The translations under genes and the position numbers were made by a program. 64,000 bases of DNA from Chiua virens (taxonomy: Eukaryota > Basidiomycota > Agaricomycetes > Boletales > Boletaceae), in contig JAHNUO010000009.1 of the NCBI GenBank assembly GCA_019787685.1, positions 682,001-746,000 of the forward strand, given 5' to 3'. The notes under the pieces are model-generated. The model was not told the DNA's origin, searched no databases, and saw only the letters and a list, made by a program, of their open reading frames with translations. Each line of letters begins with the position of its first letter. Within the stretch, counting starts at the first letter, position 1. Positions 12,913 through 24,826 of the stretch are shown piece by piece.

Positions 12913-14715
12913 ATGGCCGCTACTTCACAGCCTATCGCATGTCACGACCACAACGACTCAAACCACTACTTCCTTGGATCTTGGCGTCCAGGTTCGTTTG
13001 GTAGTCGCTTCTACCCCGGTTGCTCCCCAGGTCAGCTCCTCGGTCCTCTCGAGTAAGTCCCCTCATCCTCTCCAACAGTCTCTCCAACTCACTTCCCCAG
13101 TCCCAGCGATTTCAAGTGTGCGAAACTCTCATCTTCCTTAGAAAGCGATCGCGGTTCCATCCTCAACGCCCTCTCCACTTTCGACCGCGAGGACGAGCTG
13201 GTGCGTATCCCGATAGCCTCCCAACCTGCGCGCTCTTACCCTCGCTACCAGTGTCGCAACTATTCCTGCTGCGGTCTCGAAATAGAGGACCTCCACGGCC
13301 TCGTACAGCACTTTGAGGAGGTCCATGTCGTTGTCCTCGACCAGTTCGGTCGTCCCCACCAACAGTTCCCGGTCGCCGCCTTTCCCGCAACACGGCAACC
13401 ACTCCGTCCTCAACCCCCCACTTACGTCCCAGATCCGAACCTCCCCCTCCCCCCCGCCTATCATCACGGTGGCTTTGACCCTGACGATATGGAGCTCGAT
13501 GTCGATCATTCCAGCTCGCCTTCCTCCGGTGGCCCTTCTCCACCCGACACGCCCCTGACGACCCCCCTCTCCTCACATCCCACCCACTCGTTTAACCACT
13601 ATAGTCAGTCCACAAAAGATCCCTCTCCTCGTTCCCCCGTTTCGGCATTCGACACTACCACTGTCCTGCCGACTCGCTCCATCCACGGACATTCAATCGC
13701 ACCTTTCCCGTCCTCCCGGAACAGCGTGCCTAATTTGACTAAAAATCCCGATCCATTCAACGGCTATGCTGGCTACTCCGATTACTCATCGTCTATGCCC
13801 GGCACTGTCCCTTCCCCACCCGCGACAGACGACATTCAGGGTCCCGTCTCCCCTGTTAGCGAGCCTAACAGCCCCTACGGCTGTCTCCCCCCTGCCGTTG
13901 TATTCTCTACCGCAAACACACCCACCAATACCCCCGCTACATCTCGTGTACCTTCCCCCTCTAACGCCCCCCGTCACTCCACAGCTTCCATTGCCTCCCA
14001 ATCTTTCGATGCACCCGTGTCTGGAAAGGCATCATCGTCCCAACATAGTGGCTCTCGCGCTAGCACGACTCTCTCCCGTCCCGCTTCGTCGTCTGCTGCT
14101 TTCAAAGCCTTTCCGGCTGTCCAAAACCCAATTGCAATAAGAGCTACAAGCAGGCAAATGGGCTCAAGTACCACATGACCCACGGAAGCTGCAATTTTGC
14201 CCCACCCAAAGACCTCGAGCAAGTTCAAGCGCTCCTAGCAAGCAAGCGCTCTGCAAGAGAGGCTGCGGGCGAGGATGAAAACGCTATCACTGAGGGTGAG
14301 ATGCGCGAGGTCGAACGCGAGGCTGAACGCCGGCTCCGTCCCTTTGCTTGCGGTGTTGGTGATTGCCAGCGGCGGTATAAGAACTATGAATGGGCTTCGG
14401 TATCACTATCAACATTCGGGTGATCATGGTGCAATAGGGCTGGCGTTGCTCGCGAGCGGACAACACGAATGTTTGCAACACACCCATGGGAAATCTTCGG
14501 CTGCCAGCTCTCGGCAATCGACACCATTAGGGAGCGGGCAATCAACACCAGTAACCACACCCTCGACACCGACGTACGCTCAGCAATATCAACAACAGAT
14601 GATGTACGCGTCTGCTCAACAGCAATATCTTCGAGCCCAGCAGCAACAAGCGCTCCAAATGCATGTGCAAATGACGTCGTACCCTGCTGTTGACACCGGC
14701 TCTGCCCAGCTTTGA
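12913..14715 (+). pseudogene. SFP1-like split zinc-finger regulator, copy 1, frame-disrupted
   Basis: Exon 1 (12,913-13,052) joins exon 2 (from 13,101) across a 48-nt intron. The protein has an N-terminal C2H2-like unit (YQCRNYSCCG...HFEEVH), a long Ser/Pro/Thr-rich middle, and then the SFP1-type split pair: CPKPNCNK..Y..ANGLKYH with THGSC, and PFACGVGDCQRRYKN with GLRYHYQHSGDH, about 60 residues apart, then a Gln-rich tail. In yeast, Sfp1-type factors drive ribosome-biogenesis genes. The frame breaks just before the first split finger (about 14,093-14,116) and again at about 14,384, where one extra base sits in KNMNGLRYH. The second copy at 24.8 kb is in frame at both places. Either this is a pseudogene or the assembly has indel errors. 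Confidence 0.65.
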
Positions 14716-16909
14716 TCCATTACATGCTCCGTGCGAGATACCCTGTACCTGTTCCTCCGTCCCTTCTGTCTTCGTCGTGTGGTCTGGATGTGGCTCCCGA
14801 AAAGTAAAAATTATACATATTGGGCATTTGGCTTCGCAGTTGTTTTCTCACCGCTCATGTTTTCATCCTTATCGTCTACCATGCTCGGCCTCCAACATAT
14901 CCTAGGTCGCCCCGTACTACGTGTCCTCCCTGGCTCCTCAGTGTGGCTGATCACTTTCTACGTGGCTCCTGGCCACGTCGATTTGTCGGCCACATAACTC
15001 ATCGTCCACCGGACTTGCCACGTCATTCCCTGGGATCACTAGACGTAGAGATCGCCGCGAACTGAGGTTGTCGATTCCTTTTTCTCTGCTTTCTTTTCGC
15101 TCTTGATTCCGTGCTAGGCCCACCTGTCTTAATCTTGTTCCATCAGTGTCGCGTTGCGCCCTCGTATACTTACACCACATTCATCAGCTATATCTACTCC
15201 CCTAACTCTATGTCACTTCATATTTACGCTTAAACAGATGATCACAAACCAGATGGGTTTCGAGCTGTGTGCTGTGTCTCTTATACGTGGATATAGATAC
15301 CTTGATGGCCACGTGGGCCGTAGTTGTCTCGTCTCGTGTTGGTGTTTCACTGTCACCGTTTTGAGGTACTTGTGGTCGTCAACCGTCAGCATTCGTGTCA
15401 CCGAATTGAGATATATCCCTTGTGGTGAGCGTTGATCGCTATTCGGCGACGTGGTTGTGTACTAGGTTTGTGCTTCATGTAGACAGGAGGGGCAGTGTGG
15501 TGTCTCGCTCTGGGCGTGTTTCAAAGTCTCAATAAGCTCGGTGCCATGCATAGCATCATGATTCATGATTCAACTTGAAGCTCAGGTTGGAAGTGACAGG
15601 GGGCGTTGGGGACGTCGACCTGTCGACGTTGGACGTAGCGTGTGAGCTTGAGGCCCAGGAAATGTACAAGTATCTCTCCGTATTCGCCACGGACGGAGCG
15701 CGGGGCGATTAGACTTTGACCTAGATCCATCATGTCTGATTCATGATGCTAGACACGGACTTGTCATCATCGTGGCAGGCTGTGTTCCTGGACGCACACG
15801 TTCCGTTGGACTGCGGAACGGCGACATATGGCAGGCGTGATATGAACATGGGTAGACGGACCCACGCAGCTGGCGCTTCGATAGCGATACCCCGATACGG
15901 TTTGGTCTCGAGACGCCAGCGTTGGCGTTTGAGACAAGGTTCCTTGGTCGTATCCCGCATACGCTGCATATGCCGCGGTGCAGGTGTTCGGTTGCCATCC
16001 TGCCCCTCTGCGCCACGGAAGTTACATTACGCATCGTCGTTCGATCTCGGGTATGTCGGAGGTGGGGACGGACAACTTCTTGCACGTTCGGATGTGCTAT
16101 TGGTACTCGGAGGTCACCCGGTCGCGTCAACCCTTGCAGGCTCGCCGCTCTTGGTGGGATTGCCGTCACGGTCGATGCTGCGATGCATCCATGACGAATA
16201 CCGGAGGACAAGCAACGACGCGGGTAACATGGTTCACATAACGCACCACGGGATTTCGGCAGTCGGGATTCGGGACACGCTCGACGCCGGGCTTACCGTG
16301 TGTGCCCGTGACATCCAGGTCGCGGTGCATGAACTAGGACCCTCGAGGTGTTGCGATCCCGGGGTGGCTTTAATGAACATTCTGGATCACGATCTGACAA
16401 GCGGTGATTGGATGGTTTGGTGGACGGGTCGATGTCTCTCGTTATCCCGTTCGGATCTTACATGTTGGTTTGTTGCATTCTTTAGCTTGTTTGGCCCTCT
16501 AAAATGGTGCCTTGCTTCTTCCGATGTGTACTAGTAGCTCGTCCGATCGACAGCCGGACGGCTCGCGAGAAAGGGTGAATCGTGTGACGAGTGACTTTAA
16601 TTTGACTTGCAACGCATAAGCACATTGGGGGGTATGGCATAATATGATTTCGGGCAGGTACACAAGGTCGTGTCTTCGAAAGGAACAGTACTGGTTGGAC
16701 GTAGAAAGAGCGACGTATGTGGTTGCGCTTATATTGATACTAGTTCACGAGTGAAATTACACCTCTACTCGTACGAAGCAAGCGGGGAGCAGAATGGGGG
16801 GACGCCCGTCATGGTCTGAAAAGCATGATACAAACATTATTGTTCTAGTCCATTTGAATCCCAAAAGCTCCTTTCAGCAGGAGCTCTCCACCTCCGCACC
16901 CGGGCCTGT
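14716..16909. other. intergenic, no supported gene
   Basis: A 263-codon plus-strand frame (15,743-16,534) lies here but has no recognisable domain. Its first two thirds are absent from the duplicated copy at 25.4 kb, where positions about 14,648-16,320 are missing, and an overlapping minus-strand frame is equally long. I treat both as chance frames in CpG-rich DNA. Confidence 0.4.
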
Positions 16910-18672
16910 TCAAGGTGGCCGGCAGGATTTGTGCGAGTGCAAGGAGTAACCAAGTATCAGATTAGACGGTAGAGGAGAAAAAGAAGTATCCAAATAAACA
17001 AAAATGAGTTGTCCCAATAACGATTGCGTCAAATGACTCGACATACCTTCAAGCTCTCTGGGGGAGCAGTGAGCCTTCTCTTGCATGATCTCAACCACCC
17101 TCTTCCACGAGGACAAATGCTCTCCGTTTATACGGAAGTTTGGGATTGAAAGTGTGATGCGAGGGGAGAGGTTCGAAAGGAATTGAGCAACAGCGACGGG
17201 ATCTCGGAGTTTAGAGGACGGAAAAATCACGAGGTGGAGCCGATCCCGAGTTGCCTCTGGTCTCGAGTTTCCCTGTGATGTCTCTGTCTCTGAGACATCG
17301 GCGAGAAGGGGAATCAGGCTGGCATCCATTTTGATTTGAAGGTAAGTGAGGCAGGGACAGAGTCTGCAGAACGAAGCAACACTGTTCAATGTCGCTTGAC
17401 CAGAGTCCCGAGTCCAATATTCACGGTGTGTCAAGTCGAGGTGCTCTAGAGCGGGCCAAGCCTGTGCCATTCGTTGAAGCATATTATCATCGAGAGCTAG
17501 GCAGTTCAGAGACACATGACGGAGGTGTCTGAGGCCAAGCAGATACTCCGCATCCAGGGTGTGTACAGGTGCGCTAGTTATCGAGATTGATTGCAAAGAT
17601 TGCCCCCATGCAGCACGTGAGGTTATGAATCTACAAAGTTCGCCAGGGTCCTCATATTGGCTTAGATTGAATCGTATCGCCCGCAAGTTCGGAGAGTGAA
17701 TGACCTTGAGCGTCTGAAGGATCGCAGAAGAGGGCCAGCGAAGGATGAGTTCGAGAATGGCAGGGAACAAGGTATCCACCGGGATCTTGGGTGGTAAATC
17801 AAAACTAAAGGTGGAATCAAAAGAGGTGGACAGTGTAAGTGATGTGAGCTTCTGGAGTGATCCAATTGGGATGAGGTAGTCAAAAAGTTGCAGATCGGTG
17901 CGACCTGGACCGAATGAATGAATATATTGGTCAACAACTGGAAAATATGAAAGTATACCATCGACGATGTCAAGTGATTCAATGGTGGCATGATGTTCAA
18001 CCACCCGCATCAATAAGGCACGAGGGGCATCCTTGCCAGTGCATTTACACATCCAAAATGCTAATTTCAACTCTCGAAGTGTAACCGGGTTTGACAACTC
18101 TAACAGAGATGCTATCGCCAAAGTGACTTCAGAATATGTCGGAAGTCGCCAACTTAAATCAAAAACCCATCTCAGGGAGGAAGAAAGAACAGAATGATCT
18201 AGCTCTTCAAGTCTTCGAAATAATGGAAGGACCGGGCACGAGTCCACAAGTGTTGCTAGCACGCTTGAATGGAGCATATGTTGCTTCACTTGCACATCCA
18301 TTTGGGGAGTTTCACCAATGGCTCTAATGAGCTCTGCGTATCTCAAAGGGCGTTCCCAATCTTGCGGGCACGGTGTCTTTGCAAATGTCTGTGGAGAGAG
18401 CCATCAGAATTGGCACAGGTTACACTTGATAGTCATACCACAAGCGGTGCATCAGCATCCGAGTCACCTCTTGAAATGTCGAGTAAATCCGAGGGGAAAC
18501 AGAGGACGAGAGGAGCAAGCGACGATTGAGTGCGCCAAAGGAGGGAAACAGCTGGGTCGTAGAATGCATGGCATGTCCTGGCCAGGGCTGCAAGGTTTGG
18601 ATAGCCGTCTTCTAGAGCAAAGGCAAATTCGAATATTTCGAGAAGGATCTCTGGCACTTGCAGGCAGACCAT
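16910..18672 (-). CDS. F-box protein with LRR-like repeats, copy 1
   Basis: Two exons, 18672-18439 and 18388-16910, joined by a 50-nt GT-AG intron at phase 0, give 570 residues. The N-terminus is an F-box (VPEILLEIFEFA...NLAALARTCHAF...SLLWRT, residues about 5-50). The rest is a Leu-rich solenoid of degenerate repeats such as LRHLRHVSLNCLALDD and WPALEHLDL. F-box proteins bring substrates to SCF ubiquitin ligases through Skp1; the substrate is unknown. The frame is intact. An optional last intron (GTATGT donor near 17,045) would replace the final 40 codons with a short tail ending near 16,884. The close paralogue at 26.1-27.9 kb is also intact. Confidence 0.8.
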
Positions 18673-18883
18673 CTTCGGTCAGTTCGAGGACAAAGGGAGT
18701 AGCGAAAAGCTGAGATTTGGAATGTGGGCTCCCAAACGGGCGTACGCATAAATAACAGTCGATGTTATTGAGTCAGACCGAGACATATACTGTTGGAAGA
18801 CGGCGAGCGCGGGAAAGTGTGACTTAAGTCAGACGAGATAAGATGGGGGAATTAGGACTCGAGCCTTATCATTCTTCGAGATG

Positions 18884-19146
18884 TAGCTAGTCTTATATAC
18901 TGTTCTATTGTATTGGCTAGTGTAGCCCCTCTGATTGGTGAGATGATTAGTGATGATTTATATTGCCTGACTACTTGGTCGAGTGTGGCTTGTACACTTG
19001 TCTCAGATTGATTCCAACATATACTATACAAGCCACACTTGGCCAAGTAAGCTGAGGTAGTCAGGCAATATAATGATCAGTAATCATCTCAGTAATACGA
19101 GGGGCTACACGAATCAATACAGTAGAACAGTATATAAGACTAGTTA
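18884..19146. repeat. foldback inverted repeat (MITE-like)
   Basis: Two arms of about 110 bp (18,884-18,992 and 19,029-19,146) are imperfect inverted copies around a 36-bp loop. Both contain the shared blocks ATATTGCCTGACTAC and GTGTAGCCCCTC and a terminal CTAGTCTTATATACTGTTCTA. No coding capacity. No target-site duplication was found at the arm ends, so it may be two inverted fragments of one older element. Confidence 0.75.
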
Positions 19147-19159
19147 TATCTAGGGGAAT

Positions 19160-19767
19160 AATAACTTCTCTTCCCACACCTAATCTGCTGCGACAGCATC
19201 ACGAGAATAACAAGTCCCCGATATTATGGCAGCCAGATGTGGTGCCACGACATTTATTGGTAGACCTATTCTAAACATTTATAATGGGTACATAGGCGAT
19301 AGAATTCTGGTCCATCAGTACAACTAATAAGCAACTATGTATACGGTTTATAATGCTCTGAAAAACTATTGTCATTTCTTGCCAAGTTTGGACTCTCTGC
19401 CCAAGTGTACCTTCATAGTAATGAGTATAATCAAGATGTAAACCATATCGGCTGCTGCAGAAATGCAGCATTGTTGTCGTTTCTTGTATTCTAGAGCAAT
19501 TTGATCCACTTCGCATAACTTTATTGGTAGTACGAAGTTACTTGCATTGGTACATTGGCTATAAACTGTATAAGGATTTACCAATAACAGGAATTTAAGT
19601 CTATGTCAAAAACATAAATCTAATCGGCATCGCTGCTTTGAATATCTCAAGAGTCGATTGCGTCGTCACAAGTGGGAAGGAAACAGGGCATGGCAGAAAG
19701 GACAGACAAGGATCCAGGGACTCCGAGTCAGGCTTGCCAGGTACTAAGTCAAAGTTGTCTGTACTAC
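19160..19767. other. degenerate repeat-like spacer
   Basis: AT-rich DNA with short minus-strand frames (19,271-19,584) that vaguely resemble retroelement gag helices but carry no diagnostic motif. I cannot name it. Confidence 0.3.
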
Positions 19768-21207
19768 TCATTCAGGCTCACTGTCACTATCTTCCCCACT
19801 CTCATCCGAGTCACTCAGGCTGCTGTCATCGCCATTGGTGTCCTCAAGCTCCTCATCTTCAAGTTCATCTTCAATCTCACCCACTTCCAAATCCCATTCA
19901 TTACCGCCACCCTCTGAGTCAACTTGCATCTCCCAGTTGGCCTCATCCTCATCCTTGTCTAACACTTCAACAATTTCACAGATCATATCAGGATGCCTAC
20001 TCCCTAGAACCTGGGACTTGGACATGTGGCCAACTCCTACTCCCACATATCTTGTGAACATGTCACGATCAGCAAATCTGTAGTTTTGTTAGTCTTGTTG
20101 AAATTTATCTGTTGGTCACAATGAACATACATATTCATGTAGAACGCTGCCCAATCATCTTTTTCCCCTTCAGGCCTGGCAAGGGAATTCCTGGGGGCAA
20201 GTAGTTCGTGTGTATGGCCCTCAGAGAATGCTGGGATCAAGTGGCAACAGCGGAGCACCAGTGATGGATCCAAGAACCCAAAAGGTACATGATCAGGACG
20301 ATCTGGAACAAATCCTACTTTGGGTAGATGGGCTGCCTTGAAGCCCCACTTGAAGTCCTGATCAATACCAAGCCATCGAACCCAGAGGACTTCCATACTT
20401 TCCCATCGGCTCTTTCTCTCATGACGGAAGCACACGGTCAGGTGGAATGCCATGAGTACACGGGCATACCAGAAAGGGTGTGCGTTGTCCCTGGATAATG
20501 TCATCACAGCATCTTTGGATACCATTTGTACAGTGTCATGGTCCCAGTGAATATCGTAGGTGGTATAGTTAACATGTAGCAGTTTCAAGGCCACGAGTTT
20601 GTCTGGGTTAATAATTTGGATCACATTGTGTTGCTTGGGAGGGAAAGTGTGCTCGTCGCCATCATAGTCTAAGTCGAGTAACCTTGACAATAGGTGATCT
20701 TTGAGTGCTTGAATGAAGTTTGCCTGCTCCAGAAGCCATTTTCAGACTATGTACAGAGTATCTCAGATTTATCTGATCATACCTTGAGCGCTGGGTCCCC
20801 CTTGTTCTCGTAAAGCAGCCTGGGTAGGCTAAACATATTGTCTCGTTGTGGTATGCCAGTCATGTGGTGGTGTGTGAGAGGCAAGACCTCGTCATCGTCG
20901 TCCTCCATCCCATGGGTTAGGTCACACTGACACCTAAGAAGAGTCTGACGTCTTTCTTGCTTGCTGAATTGCCTTTTGACAGATTTCTTGTTCGAAAGCC
21001 CATAAAAGTTTTTGAGCATCTTGTGTGTGTGTTCCCCTGGACGTGGTGTCTCAGTGTCTCACTAGCAGCTCATGTGTGAATCACTCACCACTTGAGTGGT
21101 ATATAAATCAGTTGGTCCAAATGTCTTGATCATCTGGCTGTAATCGCCCAAAGCATGAAACTTATAGGTGTTGATATTAAATCTTCTGGGAAGTGAAGAA
21201 CCCTGCT

Positions 21208-21637
21208 GTTACAATATCAACTTTTCCTTACTCAATAACTCCAACATTCGACTTGTTCTAAGAATACATGCCTCATGCTAAGGCTGTCCAAAGGATCATA
21301 TCCGATTGACTGCCACAATAACACAGCATTTATCACCTCATGTCCTTATCTATTCATTTCCCTTATCACTGACTCATCACTGGTAGTGCAAGGCTATGCT
21401 CTTATCTATGACTCATACCGATTCACACCTTATCATCCAATAAGATACGATATGCTTATCTACGTAGTTCATACTCAGATTAGGACTCCGACATCCATGT
21501 AGTATATAAACCCCATGAATTTCAGCCAGAGAGCTCTAACAAAGTTCTCTTGGAGTTTTCGCCTCTTTACTGGACTGAATCCCCTCTTCACTCAACCACT
21601 ACACTTTAACAGTCTAGTTTTGTTCTAGGTTGTTTCA
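21208..21637 (+). mobile_element. solo LTR, family C
   Basis: TGTTACAATATC...GGTTGTTTCA, 430 bp, flanked by the 5-bp direct repeat CCTGC (21,203-21,207 and 21,638-21,642). A TATATAAA box lies in the same orientation near 21,500. It interrupts the Plavaka transposase just after its KLRLH region. Relatives are at 22,163-22,803 and 42,069-42,605, both inverted. Confidence 0.85.
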
Positions 21638-22040
21638 CCTGCGCTGCTGTCTTTCAACGACCTGATTGAAGGTCTGCAATTTGCTTTCTTTGTCTTTGAG
21701 TGTGCTCTTGTGGCAGCTCCTTCGTCTTGAATGCAGGGCATGTGACTTTCTGAAAAAGCCACAGCTGTGCCCCGAGCTGTTGCAATGCCTGGTCAAGGAG
21801 TTTGATAGTAGTCTCCATATGAAGCCTGAGCTTTGCAAGTGCTTGCCATTCAGCCAGTCGGAAGAGCAGAGTTTGGACGATCCCGTCGTGCTCTGGAGGT
21901 AGTAGTCCTTCGAATACTGGCATGGCACACTGCATGGAGCACATTAAGTAATTCAAGGAACTGGTAACTAACGATGTGGAAAGTCACCTGTAGAACATCC
22001 TCAAAGTGTCTTGCTGGGCGCTGGGTTGTATCTGAAATGT

Positions 22041-23303
22041 TGAAGGTAATATATCCCGGCTGTAGTGCAATACTCAGGGGGATTGAAAGAAATGAAAGAG
22101 GGTGAAGGAATGCGATTCCGTTCAACCCAGGGACAACACTGAGTTGGTGAACGATGAGAAATTGTAACAACCTAGAACAAACATAGACTATGAGTTACTT
22201 GTGAGTGGTTGTAGTGGTCAGTGTAAGGTTGGAATGCAAGTGAGTCTAACGAGTGAGGCGAGAACTACAGAGGAAATCTGTCTATGAGAGACAATGGAGG
22301 AAAACCAGAGGTGAACTTTGTTAGAGTTCCCTGGTGCTGCATTCAAGTCTTATATACTAAAAGTACAATTGGAGCTACAATCGGAGTATGAATACATAGA
22401 TAAGTATGAGTGTCCTGATTGGTAGATAAGGTGAGATAACATGAGGTATATGCATGTATGTGAGTCATAGATAAAGACATGAGGAAACAATGCTGTAACA
22501 ATGCAGTATAAGCATGTTATGAGATAAGCACTGCTTTAATAATAGATATGAGTCATAGGGAATCATAGATAAGAGATAATGTGTGAATACACGTGTATTG
22601 TGCATGGGTTATGACATCGTGTGATAACACGTGTCTAATAATGAATCATAGTGAGTCATAAAGGAGGGGCCAATAGGATAAGATCCTGAGTATAGCCTTG
22701 GCATGAGGCAATATATGCCGTAATAGATATTGAGTATCTTGTATAGTGGATGAGAGTGTTGAGTAGGAAGGCGAAAGAGTAAAGTGAAAACGTGATTGTA
22801 ACAGAAATGGTTTTTGAGTAGTCCAAGATGAATCCAGGGCGAATCCGGATTAAAACGGATGGAAAGGCAGACACGGCAGTTCGAATCCAGATTGATAAAA
22901 TATGAGGAGAGCGAGAGAAAATGAATGTCGACCGAAAATGATGTGAGACAGATGCACACAGGCAAAAGCTACTGTATTTTGTCAATACAGTGAATTTTAT
23001 AGTCCTCGGGAATACCCTCAGACTTGTCCTAAGTAAGGATAATAATAATAAAAAGAAGGTTTTCATACGGTATAAAGTTCGAGAGGCACCCGAATGTCCC
23101 TGCAAGGGCTGTGTGACATGGTCTAGCCAATGCTAAGTACAAATAAGGAGCATCAAAAATAAAATAAAAGAGTCTGAGGCAAAACAGGCATGGATATAGC
23201 AATCTGGATGAGTTTGCACAAGCAGACAGATCAGGATTGGGATCGGGTGACGACAGGGTGCAGAAACGTGCTATGCGAGCACAGGGAATACCTATTCCCT
23301 ACA
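22041..23303 (-). mobile_element. solo LTR, family D, carrying a nested family C LTR
   Basis: Read on the minus strand it starts TGTAGGGAATAG and ends ATTACCTTCA. Without the nested 641-bp insertion it is about 617 bp. Flanks are ACGT (23,304) and ATGT (22,037, same strand), a 4-bp target duplication with one change. Removing it joins the Plavaka IRRF motif directly to its next conserved block, which confirms the borders. Other copies: 39,858-40,363 and 63,015-63,627. Confidence 0.8.
22163..22803 (-). mobile_element. solo LTR, family C, nested in family D LTR
   Basis: TGTAACAACC...GATTGTAACA, 641 bp, flanked by a perfect 5-bp duplication GAAAT (22,158-22,162 and 22,804-22,808). Uninterrupted family D copies at 40.2 kb and 63.1 kb show the empty site. 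Confidence 0.88.
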
Positions 23304-23764
23304 ACGTTATCTGGGAAACGTCGGATGGCATCACCGAATGGGGGAACAGTAGCATATCTGCGGGATGGTTAGCGAAGTGCCACTTCCAAAGTGGCCTAAA
23401 ATGGATCACCTTTCGTTCAGAACGTCGATCCTATCGTTGTGAGACGCATAGATGATGTGGAGGAGGTGCTTGAGGACTGATTTGAGTACTCCTAACTCAA
23501 ACTTGTGCAATAAATCCACCACCAGTTTGGGGTAGATCTGGAACCCTAGGTGAGAAAGGCGGTCTGTGAACACATTCTGAGTACAGTACATTCAATATTC
23601 TGTATGTCTCGAAAGTTGGTATAGGCCTACCATTGTCGGTACAAGCGAAGCGGGCTTTAGCATTCACTCTACCATTATGCTCTTCAATGGCTGGCCGAAT
23701 GTGTAAATAATACGCCTAGCTGCAGTAACCAAGTGCAGGAAGTTGTCACGGGCTCATGCAATCC

Positions 23765-24752
23765 TCAGGAACCTTTACGTATGTGTCTCTTATCGGAACC
23801 CGCCTCCTGTGCTCGGTACCTTTGCTTATCTCAATGAACTCTCTTATCGAGTGCTGTAGTTTCCGTCGTTAATTTAATGATGGCAAGACTTGATCTAGGA
23901 GTTGGAGATCTGCCGCGACATATCGAAAGTCGCAGAGGTCAGAGGGAACGCGCGGTCGTTGGGGGGAAAGGGTACGCACCGCACAGGATTTCGACATCGT
24001 TTGTCCATCTTGATGCAAGTATGATACCTATACATGCCGCCTTATTTCTTTGGTAGAAGCCAAATCCAGGAGAACGGTGCCGGCTCGTTTGATCCCAGAC
24101 AGGAAGGGACCATGGACGAGGAGGTCCGTGCAACATGGGAACATCCGATGTGTCCTTTACCTGACCTTGCTGTGTCCAAACCTTCCAGAGATTTTGGATG
24201 ATTCGTGGAGGGGATAGGCATTATAGGCAGATGGTTGACTTCCATTAGCACACTCACCAACATATACTTTGTCACAAAGGCATTTCTGGTGCTGCGAACA
24301 TGCAACCTTCACGGTCGTGCTTCATCTTTTCGCTCGTCGAATACGATGTCTCAAAGTGAGCAATGTTCATCGGAACGTTTCACCATCCGCGCCTTTTCCG
24401 AACGAGTGGGATTCTTATATTCGTGTTGTCTTCCTAAAGGTACATGCCCATATTATTTCATAACCTACCTGCGAATGCGTTTGGCCTGTCCTGCAACGAC
24501 ACCCATTGTCTGTCAGCGTACCCCCACACGACGCCCTTGGGGAGGATGATCGTCTGGAGTGTCGGACATGCCTTGTGCCACAACGTCGCGATCTCGGATT
24601 CGTCCTCAGTCGAGAGCGAGCCGGGGGCCATGAATGTGAGGTAGCGGAGGGCTTTGAAGTGACTCAGCGACGGCGCTGTCTCGACGAGCGATTCCTGCAA
24701 GGAGATGAACGTCAGCGAAGGATACAGAACAGATACAAAGATGGACTTGCAT
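23765..24752 (+). repeat. segmental duplication III, left copy
   Basis: Direct repeat of about 31,240-32,341. It carries intergenic DNA plus the 3' exon of the F-box/LRR gene of 32.0-33.1 kb, ending inside that gene's intron. The left copy has several small deletions. The junction at 24,752 leads through about 75 bp of other DNA into duplication II. Confidence 0.85.
24458..24752 (-). pseudogene. 3' fragment of F-box/LRR gene
   Basis: Contains the terminal exon (ESLVETAPSLSHF...LRYLTF, ending NAFAGRL and stop at 24,458) and part of the preceding intron of the gene at 32,047-33,122. The F-box exon is absent, so it is not expected to give a functional protein. Confidence 0.8.
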
Positions 24753-24826
24753 GACAGTGTAGGCACCGATGAAATGACATAGGAAAGAAGGTATGATTGG
24801 TAGTCCTCGAGGTAGAGCTGAGCTTC

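Larger units (their letters stand above)
13983..18764 (+). repeat. segmental duplication II, left copy
   Basis: Direct repeat of 24,827-28,002. It carries the 3' part of the SFP1-like gene, intergenic DNA and the complete F-box gene. The right copy lacks about 1.67 kb (positions about 14,648-16,320 here). Identity is high across coding and noncoding parts, with scattered substitutions and indels. Confidence 0.85.
19768..23740 (-). mobile_element. Plavaka-type DNA transposon remnant, split by solo LTRs
   Basis: Minus-strand transposase-like pieces keep colinear order. 23,740-23,308 has LVVDLLHKFELGV and a VPPFGDAIRRF motif. 22,040-21,650 continues with the FEDVLQ / VFEGLLPPEHD and LAEWQALAKLRLH motifs. 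21,200-21,110 has NTYKFHALGDYSQMI...FGPTDLY. 21,019-20,777 is the basic segment. 20,690-20,050 contains HPFWYARVLMAFH, LWVRWLG, FGFLDPSLVLRCCHLIPAF and MFTRYVGVGVGH. An acidic tail stops at 19,768. These are hallmarks of Plavaka/CACTA-like transposase genes of agaricomycetes (family recognition from memory). Two separate LTR insertions interrupt it. The N-terminal part is missing, cut at the duplication breakpoint near 23,760. Confidence 0.75.

Noticed and set aside
15743..16534. 263-codon plus-strand ORF
   Set aside because: No motif, overlapped by a long minus-strand frame, and mostly deleted in the duplicated copy without other effect; likely a chance frame in CpG-rich DNA.
22870..22900. 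GTTCGAATCC, resembling a tRNA T-loop
   Set aside because: It lies inside a family D LTR, is not conserved in the copy at 63.2 kb, and no cloverleaf can be formed.
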